Translations under genes and position numbers: made by a program
Shown here: piece by piece, positions 33,793 through 41,229 of the stretch
How positions within the stretch are numbered: position 1 is the stretch's first letter
Layout of the letters: each line of letters starts with the position of its first letter
Assembly: GCA_025457665.1 (NCBI GenBank)
Contig: JALOTY010000067.1
Span: forward strand, 1-51,084
Length of the DNA: 51,084 bases
Reading direction: 5' to 3'
Origin: Akkermansiaceae bacterium
Lineage (GTDB): Bacteria > Verrucomicrobiota > Verrucomicrobiia > Verrucomicrobiales > Akkermansiaceae
The notes under the pieces: generated by a model
What the model was told of the DNA's origin: nothing
Seen by the model: only the letters and a program-made list of their open reading frames with translations
Database searches by the model: none

Positions 33793-34576
33793 CGTCGTTC
33801 TTCTTGCTCAGGAAAATCTCCTCCATCCGCTGCGCGAATTTCTCCGGCCCCAAGGCACGCTCGATGTGGCCATCGATGCAGATGGAAATCGCCCCGGTTT
33901 CCTCACTGACCACCACGCACACCGCATCCGTCTCCTCGGTGATGCCGATCGCCGCCCGGTGACGCAGGCCGATGGACCGATCGCTCAACTCCCGCTGACT
34001 CACCGGGAGGACACAGGCCGCCGCCTGGACTTTTTCCTCGGCCAGGATGATCGCCCCGTCGTGCAGTGGCGATTTCGGGAAAAACAAGGCATGCGCCAAC
34101 TCGGGAGTGAACACCGCCGACAAGGTCACACCGGTTTCCTGGATCGGCTTGAGGGAAATGTTCCGCTCGATCGCGAACAGCGCGCCGATGCGCTTCTTCG
34201 ATAAAGTCACCACCGCTTCCGTAAGGTTTTCGAGGAAGGCGACCTGCCGCCGGTCATTGCGCAGCAGCCAGTCGAGCCAGCGGCTGCTGCCCACCCGCGC
34301 GAGGGCCGTGCGGATTTCCGGCTGGAAAATCACCGGCAAGGCGACGAGCAGCACCAGCAGGGCATTGCTCACCAGCCACGAAATCACCTGGAAACGGAAG
34401 AACTGCAGCAGCGCCGTGAACAGGAGCAGGATCACCACCAGACCCGCCAGAATCCGCGCCCCGCGAGTGGCACGGAAAGCCCGGTAAATCTGATAGATCA
34501 GCATCGACAGCACCACGATTTCCACCGCGTGCCGCCAATGTCTCTGGATGAATTCCCACACCATCGCCGCACTCAT
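33695..34576 (-). CDS. cdaA: Diadenylate cyclase CdaA (c-di-AMP synthase)
   Basis: 293 residues. Three N-terminal membrane helices (about 19-32, 42-58 and 64-84) are followed by a DAC domain with the catalytic DGA at 173-175 (LHDGAIILAEE) and RHR at 205-207 (GLRHRAAIG). It condenses two ATP into c-di-AMP at the inner membrane. The C-terminal about 35 residues (from KKNDDEKG) are charged and encoded in the overlap with the CdaR-like stub. It starts a run cdaA, stub, bioD, RyR-cyclase, deaminase. c-di-AMP commonly controls potassium, osmotic balance and, through SbtB in cyanobacteria, carbon metabolism. Confidence 0.95.
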   Translation of the reverse strand: MSAAMVWEFIQRHWRHAVEIVVLSMLIYQIYRAFRATRGARILAGLVVILLLFTALLQFFRFQVISWLVSNALLVLLVALPVIFQPEIRTALARVGSSRWLDWLLRNDRRQVAFLENLTEAVVTLSKKRIGALFAIERNISLKPIQETGVTLSAVFTPELAHALFFPKSPLHDGAIILAEEKVQAAACVLPVSQRELSDRSIGLRHRAAIGITEETDAVCVVVSEETGAISICIDGHIERALGPEKFAQRMEEIFLSKKNDDEKGISKELGAEVDLADPGSRDLDRDPGASGR

Positions 34577-34646
34577 ACTAACGGGACAAGGATCGATCTG
34601 TCACTTGCTATCCCGCGGACATTCCAAGCTGCGCGAGGAAAGGCCC

Positions 34647-35147
34647 TCAAGGGTCTTCCTTGGGCAGCAACTCCATGGCGATGATCAATCGGCCACCCCG
34701 CCACTCCGGCCCGAGCACCAGCACCGGTTTCCCCTCGGAAAGGGCGATTCCGGACTTGAGGATCTTCTTGCGGCTCAACCACAGCTCCAGGTCCATCCGC
34801 AGGTGGTCCTTGCTCATCCGGTTCTCCACCTCGAAGCGACAGAGGATTTCATCGCTCCCCGCGATCGGCTGCGCCCAGTTCTCATAGCTGCGGAAAACCG
34901 GTTTCGTTTCTCCGCCCATCAGCCGGTAGTTCGCAAAACGCAAGGCCTGCTGGTCCTGGAAACGGCTCACCACCGCACGCTCCACCTCACGCGCACGCGG
35001 CCCGGCCACGGCGATGTCGCCATAGCTGCCGAAGTAAACTTCCACCTTCAGCCGGCCCAGCACATCCCGCCCGCGGTCCTGAGCCGCTGCCGGCAGGACC
35101 AGCCACAGCGCCATTGCCGCCAGCAGCCATCGGAAAATCCCATTCAT
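34647..35147 (-). CDS. Secreted hypothetical protein of the sigma-factor operon
   Basis: 166 residues. A signal peptide (WLLAAMALWLVLPAAAQ) precedes a beta-rich domain with VEVYFGSYGDIAVAGPRARE and later NRMSKDHLRMDLELWLSRKK. I recognise no family. Its start overlaps the anti-sigma stop as ATGA, so it is probably a periplasmic product controlled by the ECF sigma factor, or a part of its signal chain. It ends 70 bases before cdaA. Confidence 0.65.
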   Translation of the reverse strand: MNGIFRWLLAAMALWLVLPAAAQDRGRDVLGRLKVEVYFGSYGDIAVAGPRAREVERAVVSRFQDQQALRFANYRLMGGETKPVFRSYENWAQPIAGSDEILCRFEVENRMSKDHLRMDLELWLSRKKILKSGIALSEGKPVLVLGPEWRGGRLIIAMELLPKEDP

Positions 35148-35707
35148 CGCCGATCCGCCACCGGGCGCGCCTCAGGTTCCTGCACCGCCGTCTCGGGGAT
35201 GCTCCACTCGTCCGGCAGCGCCGCCACGCCATCCAGAACGATGACTGTGGCATTTTCCGTCGCCACAAATTCGGCCGCCACCCCCTTTTCCGGAGTGTAG
35301 AGCACTGGGGCCAGATCCGCCACCGGCGGTGGCAAAGGCTCCGGACCGGATGGCACACCGCGGCCCACCCAGAATCCCAGCGCGATCCCCGCCGCCGCCG
35401 TGGCCGGCACCAGCCAGAACCTCCGCTGCACCCGCCCCGGCACCACAGGGGCTGCCGCCGCGGGCAGCGCCGCCGCCAGCTCGATCTCCCGGCGGATCCG
35501 GGCATTGAAAAATTCCGCATGCGGAACCTCCTCCTCACGCGGGATCGCCGCACAGGCCAGCATCGGCTTCAGCGCCCGCGCCGCAGCACGGTGCTCCAGC
35601 CACTCCGGCTCATTCGCCGCCCAGGCATCCACCGCCGCAGTCCGCGCCGGATCCAGCTCGTCCTCCAGCCACAAGGCCAGCATTTCGTCATCGGGCTTCG
35701 TATTCAT
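35144..35707 (-). CDS. Anti-sigma factor-like single-pass membrane protein
   Basis: 187 residues. The N-terminal part (about 1-85) is cytoplasmic and helical, starting DDEMLALWLEDELDPART like zinc-less anti-sigma domains. A Pro/Ala linker leads to one helix (FWLVPATAAAGIALGFWVG, about 97-115) and a short periplasmic tail with a beta-like segment (VAAEFVATENATVIVLDG). It overlaps the sigma gene by 20 bases. It likely holds the ECF sigma factor at the membrane. The HxxxCxxC zinc motif of classical ZAS domains is not present. Confidence 0.7.
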   Translation of the reverse strand: MNTKPDDEMLALWLEDELDPARTAAVDAWAANEPEWLEHRAAARALKPMLACAAIPREEEVPHAEFFNARIRREIELAAALPAAAAPVVPGRVQRRFWLVPATAAAGIALGFWVGRGVPSGPEPLPPPVADLAPVLYTPEKGVAAEFVATENATVIVLDGVAALPDEWSIPETAVQEPEARPVADRR

Positions 35708-36323
35708 CCTTCAATAGCTCTTGGAGTTTCTTACGCGCGTAAAAAAGCCGACTCATCACCGTTCCCAGCGAACATCCCATGACGTCCGCAATTTCCTTGT
35801 AGGCCAGTCCCTGCACATCCTTCAGCAGCACCGCTTCCCGATGCTCCGGCGTCAGTTTCGAAAGGGCTGCCTCGATCTTCACCCGCAGCTCGTCCGCCTC
35901 CATCGATTCATCCGGCCGCCGGTCGCTTGCGGGCGTCGTCAGCGAGGAGGGATCGATGCGGTCTTCGCCGAAAACCTCGTCATTGATCTCCGCGCCATTT
36001 TCCGGCCGTTTGCGCCGCATCCAGTCGTAGACCGTGTTGTGGGCGATCCGGTAAAGCCACGTCGAAAAGCGCGCCTTGGCCTCGAACCGGGGCAGCGCTT
36101 TCCACGCCTTGATGAAGGCCTCTTGGGCGAGGTCCCAGGCGTCGGCTTCGTTTTTGACCATTTGGCGGATCATGGCGAACAAGCGTCCCCGGTGGCGTGT
36201 GACGAGGATCTCGAAGGCCGCCGGATCTCCCGCCTGCGCGCGGAGAACCAGCACCTCGTCGTCCGGATCATCGTCACCCGGGGACTCTTTGGACGCAACT
36301 CGCTCGGATTCATTCATGCCCAT
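35688..36323 (-). CDS. ECF-type RNA polymerase sigma factor (RpoE-like)
   Basis: 211 residues. Region 2 is clear (DAWDLAQEAFIKAWKALPRF, then FSTWLYRIAHNTVYDWMRRK), as is region 4 (LTPEHREAVLLKDVQGLAYKE, then GCSLGTVMSRLFYARKKL). The linker between is long and acidic (about 110-140). It directs RNA polymerase to a stress or envelope regulon and is held by the anti-sigma protein encoded next. ATG codons at 36323 and 36317 are both possible starts. Confidence 0.93.
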   Translation of the reverse strand: MGMNESERVASKESPGDDDPDDEVLVLRAQAGDPAAFEILVTRHRGRLFAMIRQMVKNEADAWDLAQEAFIKAWKALPRFEAKARFSTWLYRIAHNTVYDWMRRKRPENGAEINDEVFGEDRIDPSSLTTPASDRRPDESMEADELRVKIEAALSKLTPEHREAVLLKDVQGLAYKEIADVMGCSLGTVMSRLFYARKKLQELLKDEYEAR

Positions 36324-36498
36324 CTGCGGAAAATCCGGAGCCTCTCCTGCCCCGCATCACGCCGCCACCATGAGTCCTCCCGCCCGGGATGCCAATGGGG
36401 AAACACGCCGCCTAACCGGATTTCCCCGGGAAACCTGCCATCCCCCGCTCCTGCCCATCCGCTTGCCTTGTCTCCCCAAGCGTGGTTTACCCTCCGCC

Positions 36499-37041
36499 AT
36501 GCTCCTCACCGCTTTCGGCCCATTCGGCGGGCGTTCGGTCAATGCCTCTTCCCTCGCCCTCGCCGCCGTCCGTGCCAAGCGCCGCGGCCTGCCTACCCGC
36601 ACTCTCCCGGTCGATCTCGTCGAAGCCCCTCGCCGCCTCCGCGCCGCCGTCCAGCGCCTCCAGCCCAAGGCCATCATCATGCTCGGCGAGGCGGGAAATG
36701 CCGATGCCATCCGCATCGAATCCCGCGCATGGAACGAGCTGGATTTCACCATCCCGGACATCGCCGGGCGACAGCCCCGCGGCCGCTGCATCGATCCCTC
36801 CGGCCCCGATTTCCTCGAAACCACAGTGGACATCCCCGCCTTGCTCGATCGGATCCACGCCGCGGGCATCGCCGCCACCGCTTCCACCGATCCCGGGCGC
36901 TACCTCTGCAACCGCCTCTACCACGCCGCCCTCTCCCGTTTTTCGCTGCCCTCGATCTTCATCCATCTTCCCTTGGAATCCCGACTCCCGACGGAACTCG
37001 CCGCCGCCGCCATCGACATCGTCATCTCGACCTTGGAATGA
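36499..37041 (+). CDS. pcp: Pyroglutamyl peptidase I-like cysteine peptidase (C15)
   Basis: 180 residues from ATG 36499; it is somewhat shorter than the usual 200-215. TAFGPFGGRSVNASS matches the family's start (FxPFGG...NpS). The catalytic triad is in place: Glu 74 (IRIE), Cys 137 (DPGRYLCNRLY) and His 156 (FIHLPL). It removes N-terminal pyroglutamate from peptides in the cytoplasm. The stop is followed at once by CTGTTAG and the convergent stop of the JetD-like gene, only 4 bases away. Confidence 0.85.
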   Translation: MLLTAFGPFGGRSVNASSLALAAVRAKRRGLPTRTLPVDLVEAPRRLRAAVQRLQPKAIIMLGEAGNADAIRIESRAWNELDFTIPDIAGRQPRGRCIDPSGPDFLETTVDIPALLDRIHAAGIAATASTDPGRYLCNRLYHAALSRFSLPSIFIHLPLESRLPTELAAAAIDIVISTLE

Positions 37042-37045
37042 TCTG

Positions 37046-38443
37046 TTAGAAATTATCGAGCCAGCCTTTCATCGCCGCCACCACCTCATCGATCGGCACG
37101 CCCTCCTGTTCGAAGTCCCCCTTCGTTCCCCTTTCGCGCATGGCATTCAGCACCGGGTGAAGATCCGCCATGAGCGGGTGATCGCGCAGGCGATCCAAGG
37201 TCCGGATCTCCGCAGCATCCAGCGACACTCCGCCCGGACGGGGCTGCATGAAGAAAGGCTGGAAGGGCCGCCCGGTCTTTTCCCGCAGGTCCCGCAGGAT
37301 GTCGAAACCCGCCGGATCGGTATCGCCGAAATGATAACAGCTCGTCGATGCCGGGAGTTGATCGAACAACATCCGTGTCGCCGCACCGGGGAAGCTCGTA
37401 TGAATCAAGAGCACGCCGGGATTGCGGCGCACGAGTTCGAGGAAAACCCCCTCGTTCTCCACCGTCAGCACGCAGGAACAGCCCAGTTCGGGCGCCCCAC
37501 GCGCCATGTCCTCCGCCGATACCCGCACCGGCCCCTCAAGCAGCGAGAAATCGACCAAACCGCCGGGAAGGTGCCACCGCAATGGACCATGAAAAGCCAC
37601 CGAGCGCGGGACCTCACGAATGCCGAAATCCTCCAATCCCGCATCCACCCTTCCCCGCAAAGCACGCAAGGCGGCTTCCAATTTCGGCCTCAAGCGTTCC
37701 AGCGTTTTCGAATCCCCACTCAGCCGACTGCTGGCATAGCGGATCAGGCTTTCATGGGGCCACGCCAGAATACCGGCAAGCAAACGCAGCATCTCCCGGT
37801 TTCCGCCGGCATCGTCCCGACTGAAGGGCGGCACCGAACTCCCCGCAAGCGCCGCCTGAGCCAGCCCCTCAAGCCAACTTTGCCATGCCTCGCGATCCCC
37901 TTCCGGCACCATCAGCCCCATCGCCTCACGAAATCCTGCCGCCACCTCTTCGCGCCGCGCGGCGGGCCCGGCACCGCCAATGATCCCAAATAACCATGCC
38001 TCTCCGCCCTCCGCCACCAAGCGGATCCGCTGGGGTTCCCGGGTTCTCGCATGCCGATCGATCCCCAGTTTCCCCCCGGACGCCCGCGCTGCCTCCTCCA
38101 GATCCCGCTCCGCCTGCTCACGGGCGTCGCCATCGGCCAATCCCGCACGCCGCAGAAGTTTCTCGGGATCGATCACAAAATCCCGCACCGCAGCACCGCG
38201 ACCCGCCGCCGATTCGCGGAAAGCCGCAGCAAGGGCAAGAAGCACGGGCGACACCACAGACATGCCCCATGCCTCACGCGTTTCCCCCTCCATGGCAAGC
38301 CACCACTCACCGAATTTCCCTTCGGAAAAAGATGCGCCACCAAGCCACGCAGGCCATCCGTGATCACGCATCGGAATTCTAACAGCCTTTTCTAACAGAA
38401 GCCATTCCGCAAACCCGCTTCGATCGATTCCTCCGGGTATCAA
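37046..38443 (-). CDS. JetD-like TOPRIM protein (DUF2220), orphan
   Basis: 465 residues. The C-terminal TOPRIM-type region has VENEGVFLE (about 328-336), LIHTSFPGAATRMLF and FGDTDPAGFDIL (about 372-383), matching JetD's catalytic Glu and D-x-D motifs. The N-terminal about 300 residues are consistent with the arm region (DUF3322-like) but diverged. In Wadjet systems JetD is the nuclease subunit that cuts plasmids held by the JetABC SMC complex. No jetA, jetB or jetC is within the window. The gene contains two CTGTTAG heptamers near its start and one spanning its stop. A solitary DUF2220 protein could be a stand-alone nuclease or a relic, and its role is unknown. Confidence 0.75.
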   Translation of the reverse strand: MIPGGIDRSGFAEWLLLEKAVRIPMRDHGWPAWLGGASFSEGKFGEWWLAMEGETREAWGMSVVSPVLLALAAAFRESAAGRGAAVRDFVIDPEKLLRRAGLADGDAREQAERDLEEAARASGGKLGIDRHARTREPQRIRLVAEGGEAWLFGIIGGAGPAARREEVAAGFREAMGLMVPEGDREAWQSWLEGLAQAALAGSSVPPFSRDDAGGNREMLRLLAGILAWPHESLIRYASSRLSGDSKTLERLRPKLEAALRALRGRVDAGLEDFGIREVPRSVAFHGPLRWHLPGGLVDFSLLEGPVRVSAEDMARGAPELGCSCVLTVENEGVFLELVRRNPGVLLIHTSFPGAATRMLFDQLPASTSCYHFGDTDPAGFDILRDLREKTGRPFQPFFMQPRPGGVSLDAAEIRTLDRLRDHPLMADLHPVLNAMRERGTKGDFEQEGVPIDEVVAAMKGWLDNF

Positions 38444-38533
38444 ATCGTTTCCGCTCCCATCCGTTTCCGGGTTGGAATCTTAGAGAGGCCTTTCCAATCG
38501 CGCTTTTCCCGTTCCCACGGATCTTGAGAGGTC

Positions 38534-39583
38534 ATGGATTACGCCAAACTGAACAAACACATCCACACGCTCGCCTGTCTTCCTGAGACCGGATCCCCGG
38601 TGGTGAGCGCCTACCTTGATCTCACCGGGAACATGCCCGGCATCCTTTTCACCTTCCGCCAATGGGCCTCCGCGGTCCGACGGACCTTTCCGCATGGAGC
38701 CCGGGAGGATTTCGATGAAGCCGCCACGCGCATCGCCGATCACATCCCGCTGCTTCGCGGTCGTGGTGCCGCGATTTTCTGCCGTGCGGGCGAGCCGCCA
38801 TTCTTCCTGCCCCTGTCCTTCGCGCTGCCCATGGAACCGCACTTCCACGCCGGAGGTCTACCCGTGATCTACCCGCTCGTCGAACTCAAGGACCGCTTCA
38901 ACCGATTCGTCATCGCCATCGTGGACACTTCCAGCGCCCGGATCATCGAGGTGAATCTGGGTGACTACTCCGTGGAACTCATCACCGACCGCCCCGCCCT
39001 GCGCGAGCGTGTGGGCCGGGAATGGAGCCGCCAGCATTACCAAAACCATGCCCGCGACCGTGAGCGCCGTTTCCTGAAGGAAAAGATCGCCGTGATCGAA
39101 TCACTGATGGCGAAACGCGGGCACAACTCGCTGATCATCGCAGGTGAGCCCCGACATGTGACCCGCTTGAAGGAAGCCCTTCCCCCCCATCTTGCCCAGC
39201 GGGTGGTGGGTGAGGTCCGGCAGGGTTTCAGCGATCACCGCCTGGCGGAAATCGTTTCCCATGCCATCGACTCTTTCACCCGTGCCGAGTGCGAGGACGC
39301 GCACGATGCCGTCGAGTCGCTCATGCTCGCGGTTCGCGCCGGCGGTCTGGCCACCGTAGGCCCGGAAAGCGTGTCGCGCGCCCTGGGTGAACATCGGGTC
39401 GAGAAACTCTTCGTTTCCAGCGAGCTGGACCTCGAAACCCGCGAGGAACTCGTGCGCGATGCCACCCGCCAGGGCATCCCGATCGAGACCGTCCAACACT
39501 GCGAGCTTCTCGATCACAATGGCGGCGCCGGTGCCCTGTTGCGTTACCACGCCGCCATGATCGGCGAGCCGGTCAGCGCTTGA
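38534..39583 (+). CDS. baeRF (bacterial eRF1-like) protein, possible ribosome-associated factor
   Basis: 349 residues. The N-terminal part (SPVVSAYLDLTGNMPG, then GRGAAIFCRAGEPPFF) and the middle (FVIAIVDTSSARIIEVNLGD) match the bacterial/archaeal eRF1-like superfamily. The C-terminal part (LIIAGEPRHVTRLKEALPPH, then VGPESVSRALGEHRVEKLFV) resembles eRF1 domain 3/L7Ae-like folds. Members such as Balon-like proteins bind hibernating ribosomes. The GGQ loop of true release factors is not seen. It is single, and overlaps the 3' end of the convergent sbtB by 11 bases. Confidence 0.75.
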   Translation: MDYAKLNKHIHTLACLPETGSPVVSAYLDLTGNMPGILFTFRQWASAVRRTFPHGAREDFDEAATRIADHIPLLRGRGAAIFCRAGEPPFFLPLSFALPMEPHFHAGGLPVIYPLVELKDRFNRFVIAIVDTSSARIIEVNLGDYSVELITDRPALRERVGREWSRQHYQNHARDRERRFLKEKIAVIESLMAKRGHNSLIIAGEPRHVTRLKEALPPHLAQRVVGEVRQGFSDHRLAEIVSHAIDSFTRAECEDAHDAVESLMLAVRAGGLATVGPESVSRALGEHRVEKLFVSSELDLETREELVRDATRQGIPIETVQHCELLDHNGGAGALLRYHAAMIGEPVSA

Positions 39584-39875
39584 ATTTGTCCGCCCGGAAC
39601 ACCCGAACCTCGGACAACCATGCGGTCACCGAATAGTGGTCGAAGTAGCGCTCCACCAGCTCCTGAAGCGCCGCTTCGGCCACCGCAGGTTCCACCACGG
39701 ATTCAAACTTCAAGTTCGGCCCCTCCCAGTCCCTCGCCCGGTTTCCCCGAGATCCTTCGCCATCGGTCCGGCTGATCGTGAACCCACGGGCACCGTGACG
39801 CCGCAGCAGTTCCGAGATCTCATCTTTGAGAATCCCCTCGGTGACTATCGTCAGAAGCGTGCGCGGAACCGTCAT
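39573..39875 (-). CDS. sbtB: SbtB, PII-like regulator of SbtA, lacking the redox tail
   Basis: 100 residues. It matches cyanobacterial SbtB along its length: TLLTIVTEGILKDEISELLR, then HGARGFTISRTDGEGSRGNR (the T-loop-side nucleotide site) and NLKFESVV...YFDHYSVTAWLSEVRVF. The C-terminal CGPxGC disulfide loop of Synechocystis SbtB is absent; the protein ends ADKFKR. SbtB trimers bind AMP, cAMP, ADP and c-di-AMP and gate SbtA. Its ATG overlaps the sbtA stop (39872-39875), so the two are made together. Confidence 0.9.
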   Translation of the reverse strand: MTVPRTLLTIVTEGILKDEISELLRRHGARGFTISRTDGEGSRGNRARDWEGPNLKFESVVEPAVAEAALQELVERYFDHYSVTAWLSEVRVFRADKFKR

Positions 39876-40831
39876 GACAAAAGAGACTTAAGCTTTTCCG
39901 CCAAGGTCATCAACAACGGGATTCCCACCGCGAGATTGAAAGGGAAAGTCACCCCGAGCGCGAGGGTCAGGTAGATTCCCGGGCTGGCCTCGGGCAGAGC
40001 GATGCGCACCGCCGCCGGAGCCGCGATGTAGGAGGCACTGCCGACCATCACACCGAAAACCGCCGCCGTGCCCGCCTCAAGCCCGCAGAACACCGCCGCT
40101 GAAGTCGCCAGCACTCCGTGGAGCAAAGGCAGCAGGCAGCCGAGAGCCACCAGACGCGGACCCGCCTTGCGAAGATCCCGCAAGCGCCCCGCCGCCACCA
40201 TGCCCAGCTCCAGCAGGAAGAGGCAGAGCACGCCCTTGAAAGGATCCAGGAAAAACGGCGCCACCCCGGCGATCTTCCCACCCCCACAGAGCGCACCCAC
40301 CACCGTCCCGCCGACCATGAGGAAAATGCTCTTTCCCGCTATCACCTCGTGCAGCGCCGCCTTGATGCCACCCCCGCGGGTGGAGCGCGCCAGCAGCAGG
40401 CCCACCACGATCCCCGGCACCTCCAGCACCGCCACCAGCGCGGGCAGATACCCCGCCGTCGGCAAGCCCGCCATCCTCACCGCCTCCAGCGCCGCCAGAA
40501 AGGTCACCGCAGAAACCGAGCCGTAATGCGCCGCCGTCGCCGCTGCATCGATCCGCCCCAGCCGACCCCAGGCACGCAGCAGGCCGAAGGCCGAAAGCGG
40601 CGTCAGCACCCCGAAAAACAGAGTCAGGCCGGCCGGAAGAAGCATTTCCCGCGGCGGAGTGGCCGCCAGGGAGACCCCACCCTTGAGGCCAATCGCAAAA
40701 AGCAGGTAGATCGACAAACCCTGATAAACCGCCGCCGGAATCTCCAAATCGCTGCGCACCCAGCGGGCCACCAGACCCAGAACGAAGCAGAGCACGACGG
40801 GTGATATCAGGTTCTCGACAATTAGATTCAT
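39872..40831 (-). CDS. sbtA: SbtA-type bicarbonate transporter, second copy, coupled to sbtB
   Basis: 319 residues, about ten helices. It shares LEIPAAVYQGLSIYLLFAIG, YGSVSAVTFLAA, CLFLLELGMVA and SASYIAAPAAVRIALPEASP with the copy at 2544-3521 but is clearly diverged. Bicarbonate and sodium symport across the inner membrane is expected, controlled by the SbtB encoded next. It is divergent from a small winged-helix regulator at 40906. Two differently controlled SbtA proteins, one LysR-linked and one SbtB-linked, suggest use under different conditions. Confidence 0.92.
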   Translation of the reverse strand: MNLIVENLISPVVLCFVLGLVARWVRSDLEIPAAVYQGLSIYLLFAIGLKGGVSLAATPPREMLLPAGLTLFFGVLTPLSAFGLLRAWGRLGRIDAAATAAHYGSVSAVTFLAALEAVRMAGLPTAGYLPALVAVLEVPGIVVGLLLARSTRGGGIKAALHEVIAGKSIFLMVGGTVVGALCGGGKIAGVAPFFLDPFKGVLCLFLLELGMVAAGRLRDLRKAGPRLVALGCLLPLLHGVLATSAAVFCGLEAGTAAVFGVMVGSASYIAAPAAVRIALPEASPGIYLTLALGVTFPFNLAVGIPLLMTLAEKLKSLLS

Positions 40832-40905
40832 CCGACTATGTATTTCTCCGCCACCCGCACCGCTGGTCGGCGGACAGGCGAATCAAAAGACGTGTTTCTC
40901 TTGAC

Positions 40906-41214
40906 ATGCAATCAAAATCCAAAAAAACCGCTGCATCGGGTCCGGCATCCGGTTGGACCTTTTTGACCAACCACATGCACGTGCTGGTGGTCCTGTCGCG
41001 CGATCCGGAGATGCGCATCCGCGATTTGGCGGAAGCGATCGGGATCACCCAGCGGGCAGTGCAGCGCATCCTTTCCGAGTTGATTGCGGAAGGCATCCTC
41101 AAAGCCACGCGCCAAGGCCGCCGGAACCGCTACACCATTCTTGGAAAAACCCGCCTGCGCCATCCGCTGGAAAGCCAGCATACCGTGGGCGAGCTGATCG
41201 AGCTGCTTTCCTGA
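40906..41214 (+). CDS. Small winged-helix regulator divergent from sbtAB
   Basis: 102 residues from ATG 40906. A Lys-rich start is followed by a winged helix (about 20-75): WTFLTNHMHVLVVLSRDPEM, then RDLAEAIGITQRAVQRILSE and GRRNRYTIL as the wing. This is a MarR/TrmB-like fold without a ligand domain. An upstream start at 40801 would overlap sbtA on the other strand and is not favoured. The position suggests it controls sbtA-sbtB. Confidence 0.8.
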   Translation: MQSKSKKTAASGPASGWTFLTNHMHVLVVLSRDPEMRIRDLAEAIGITQRAVQRILSELIAEGILKATRQGRRNRYTILGKTRLRHPLESQHTVGELIELLS

Positions 41215-41229
41215 CCACCGCCGGGCACC

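Noticed and set aside
36482..37993. A 503-codon plus-strand open frame spanning two genes
   Set aside because: It overlaps pcp in another frame and the JetD-like gene in antisense, and its sequence is low-complexity Ser/Pro/Arg.
37046..39583. A complete Wadjet or other multi-gene defence operon
   Set aside because: Only a JetD-like gene is present; flanking genes are a peptidase and an eRF1-like protein on the opposite strand.
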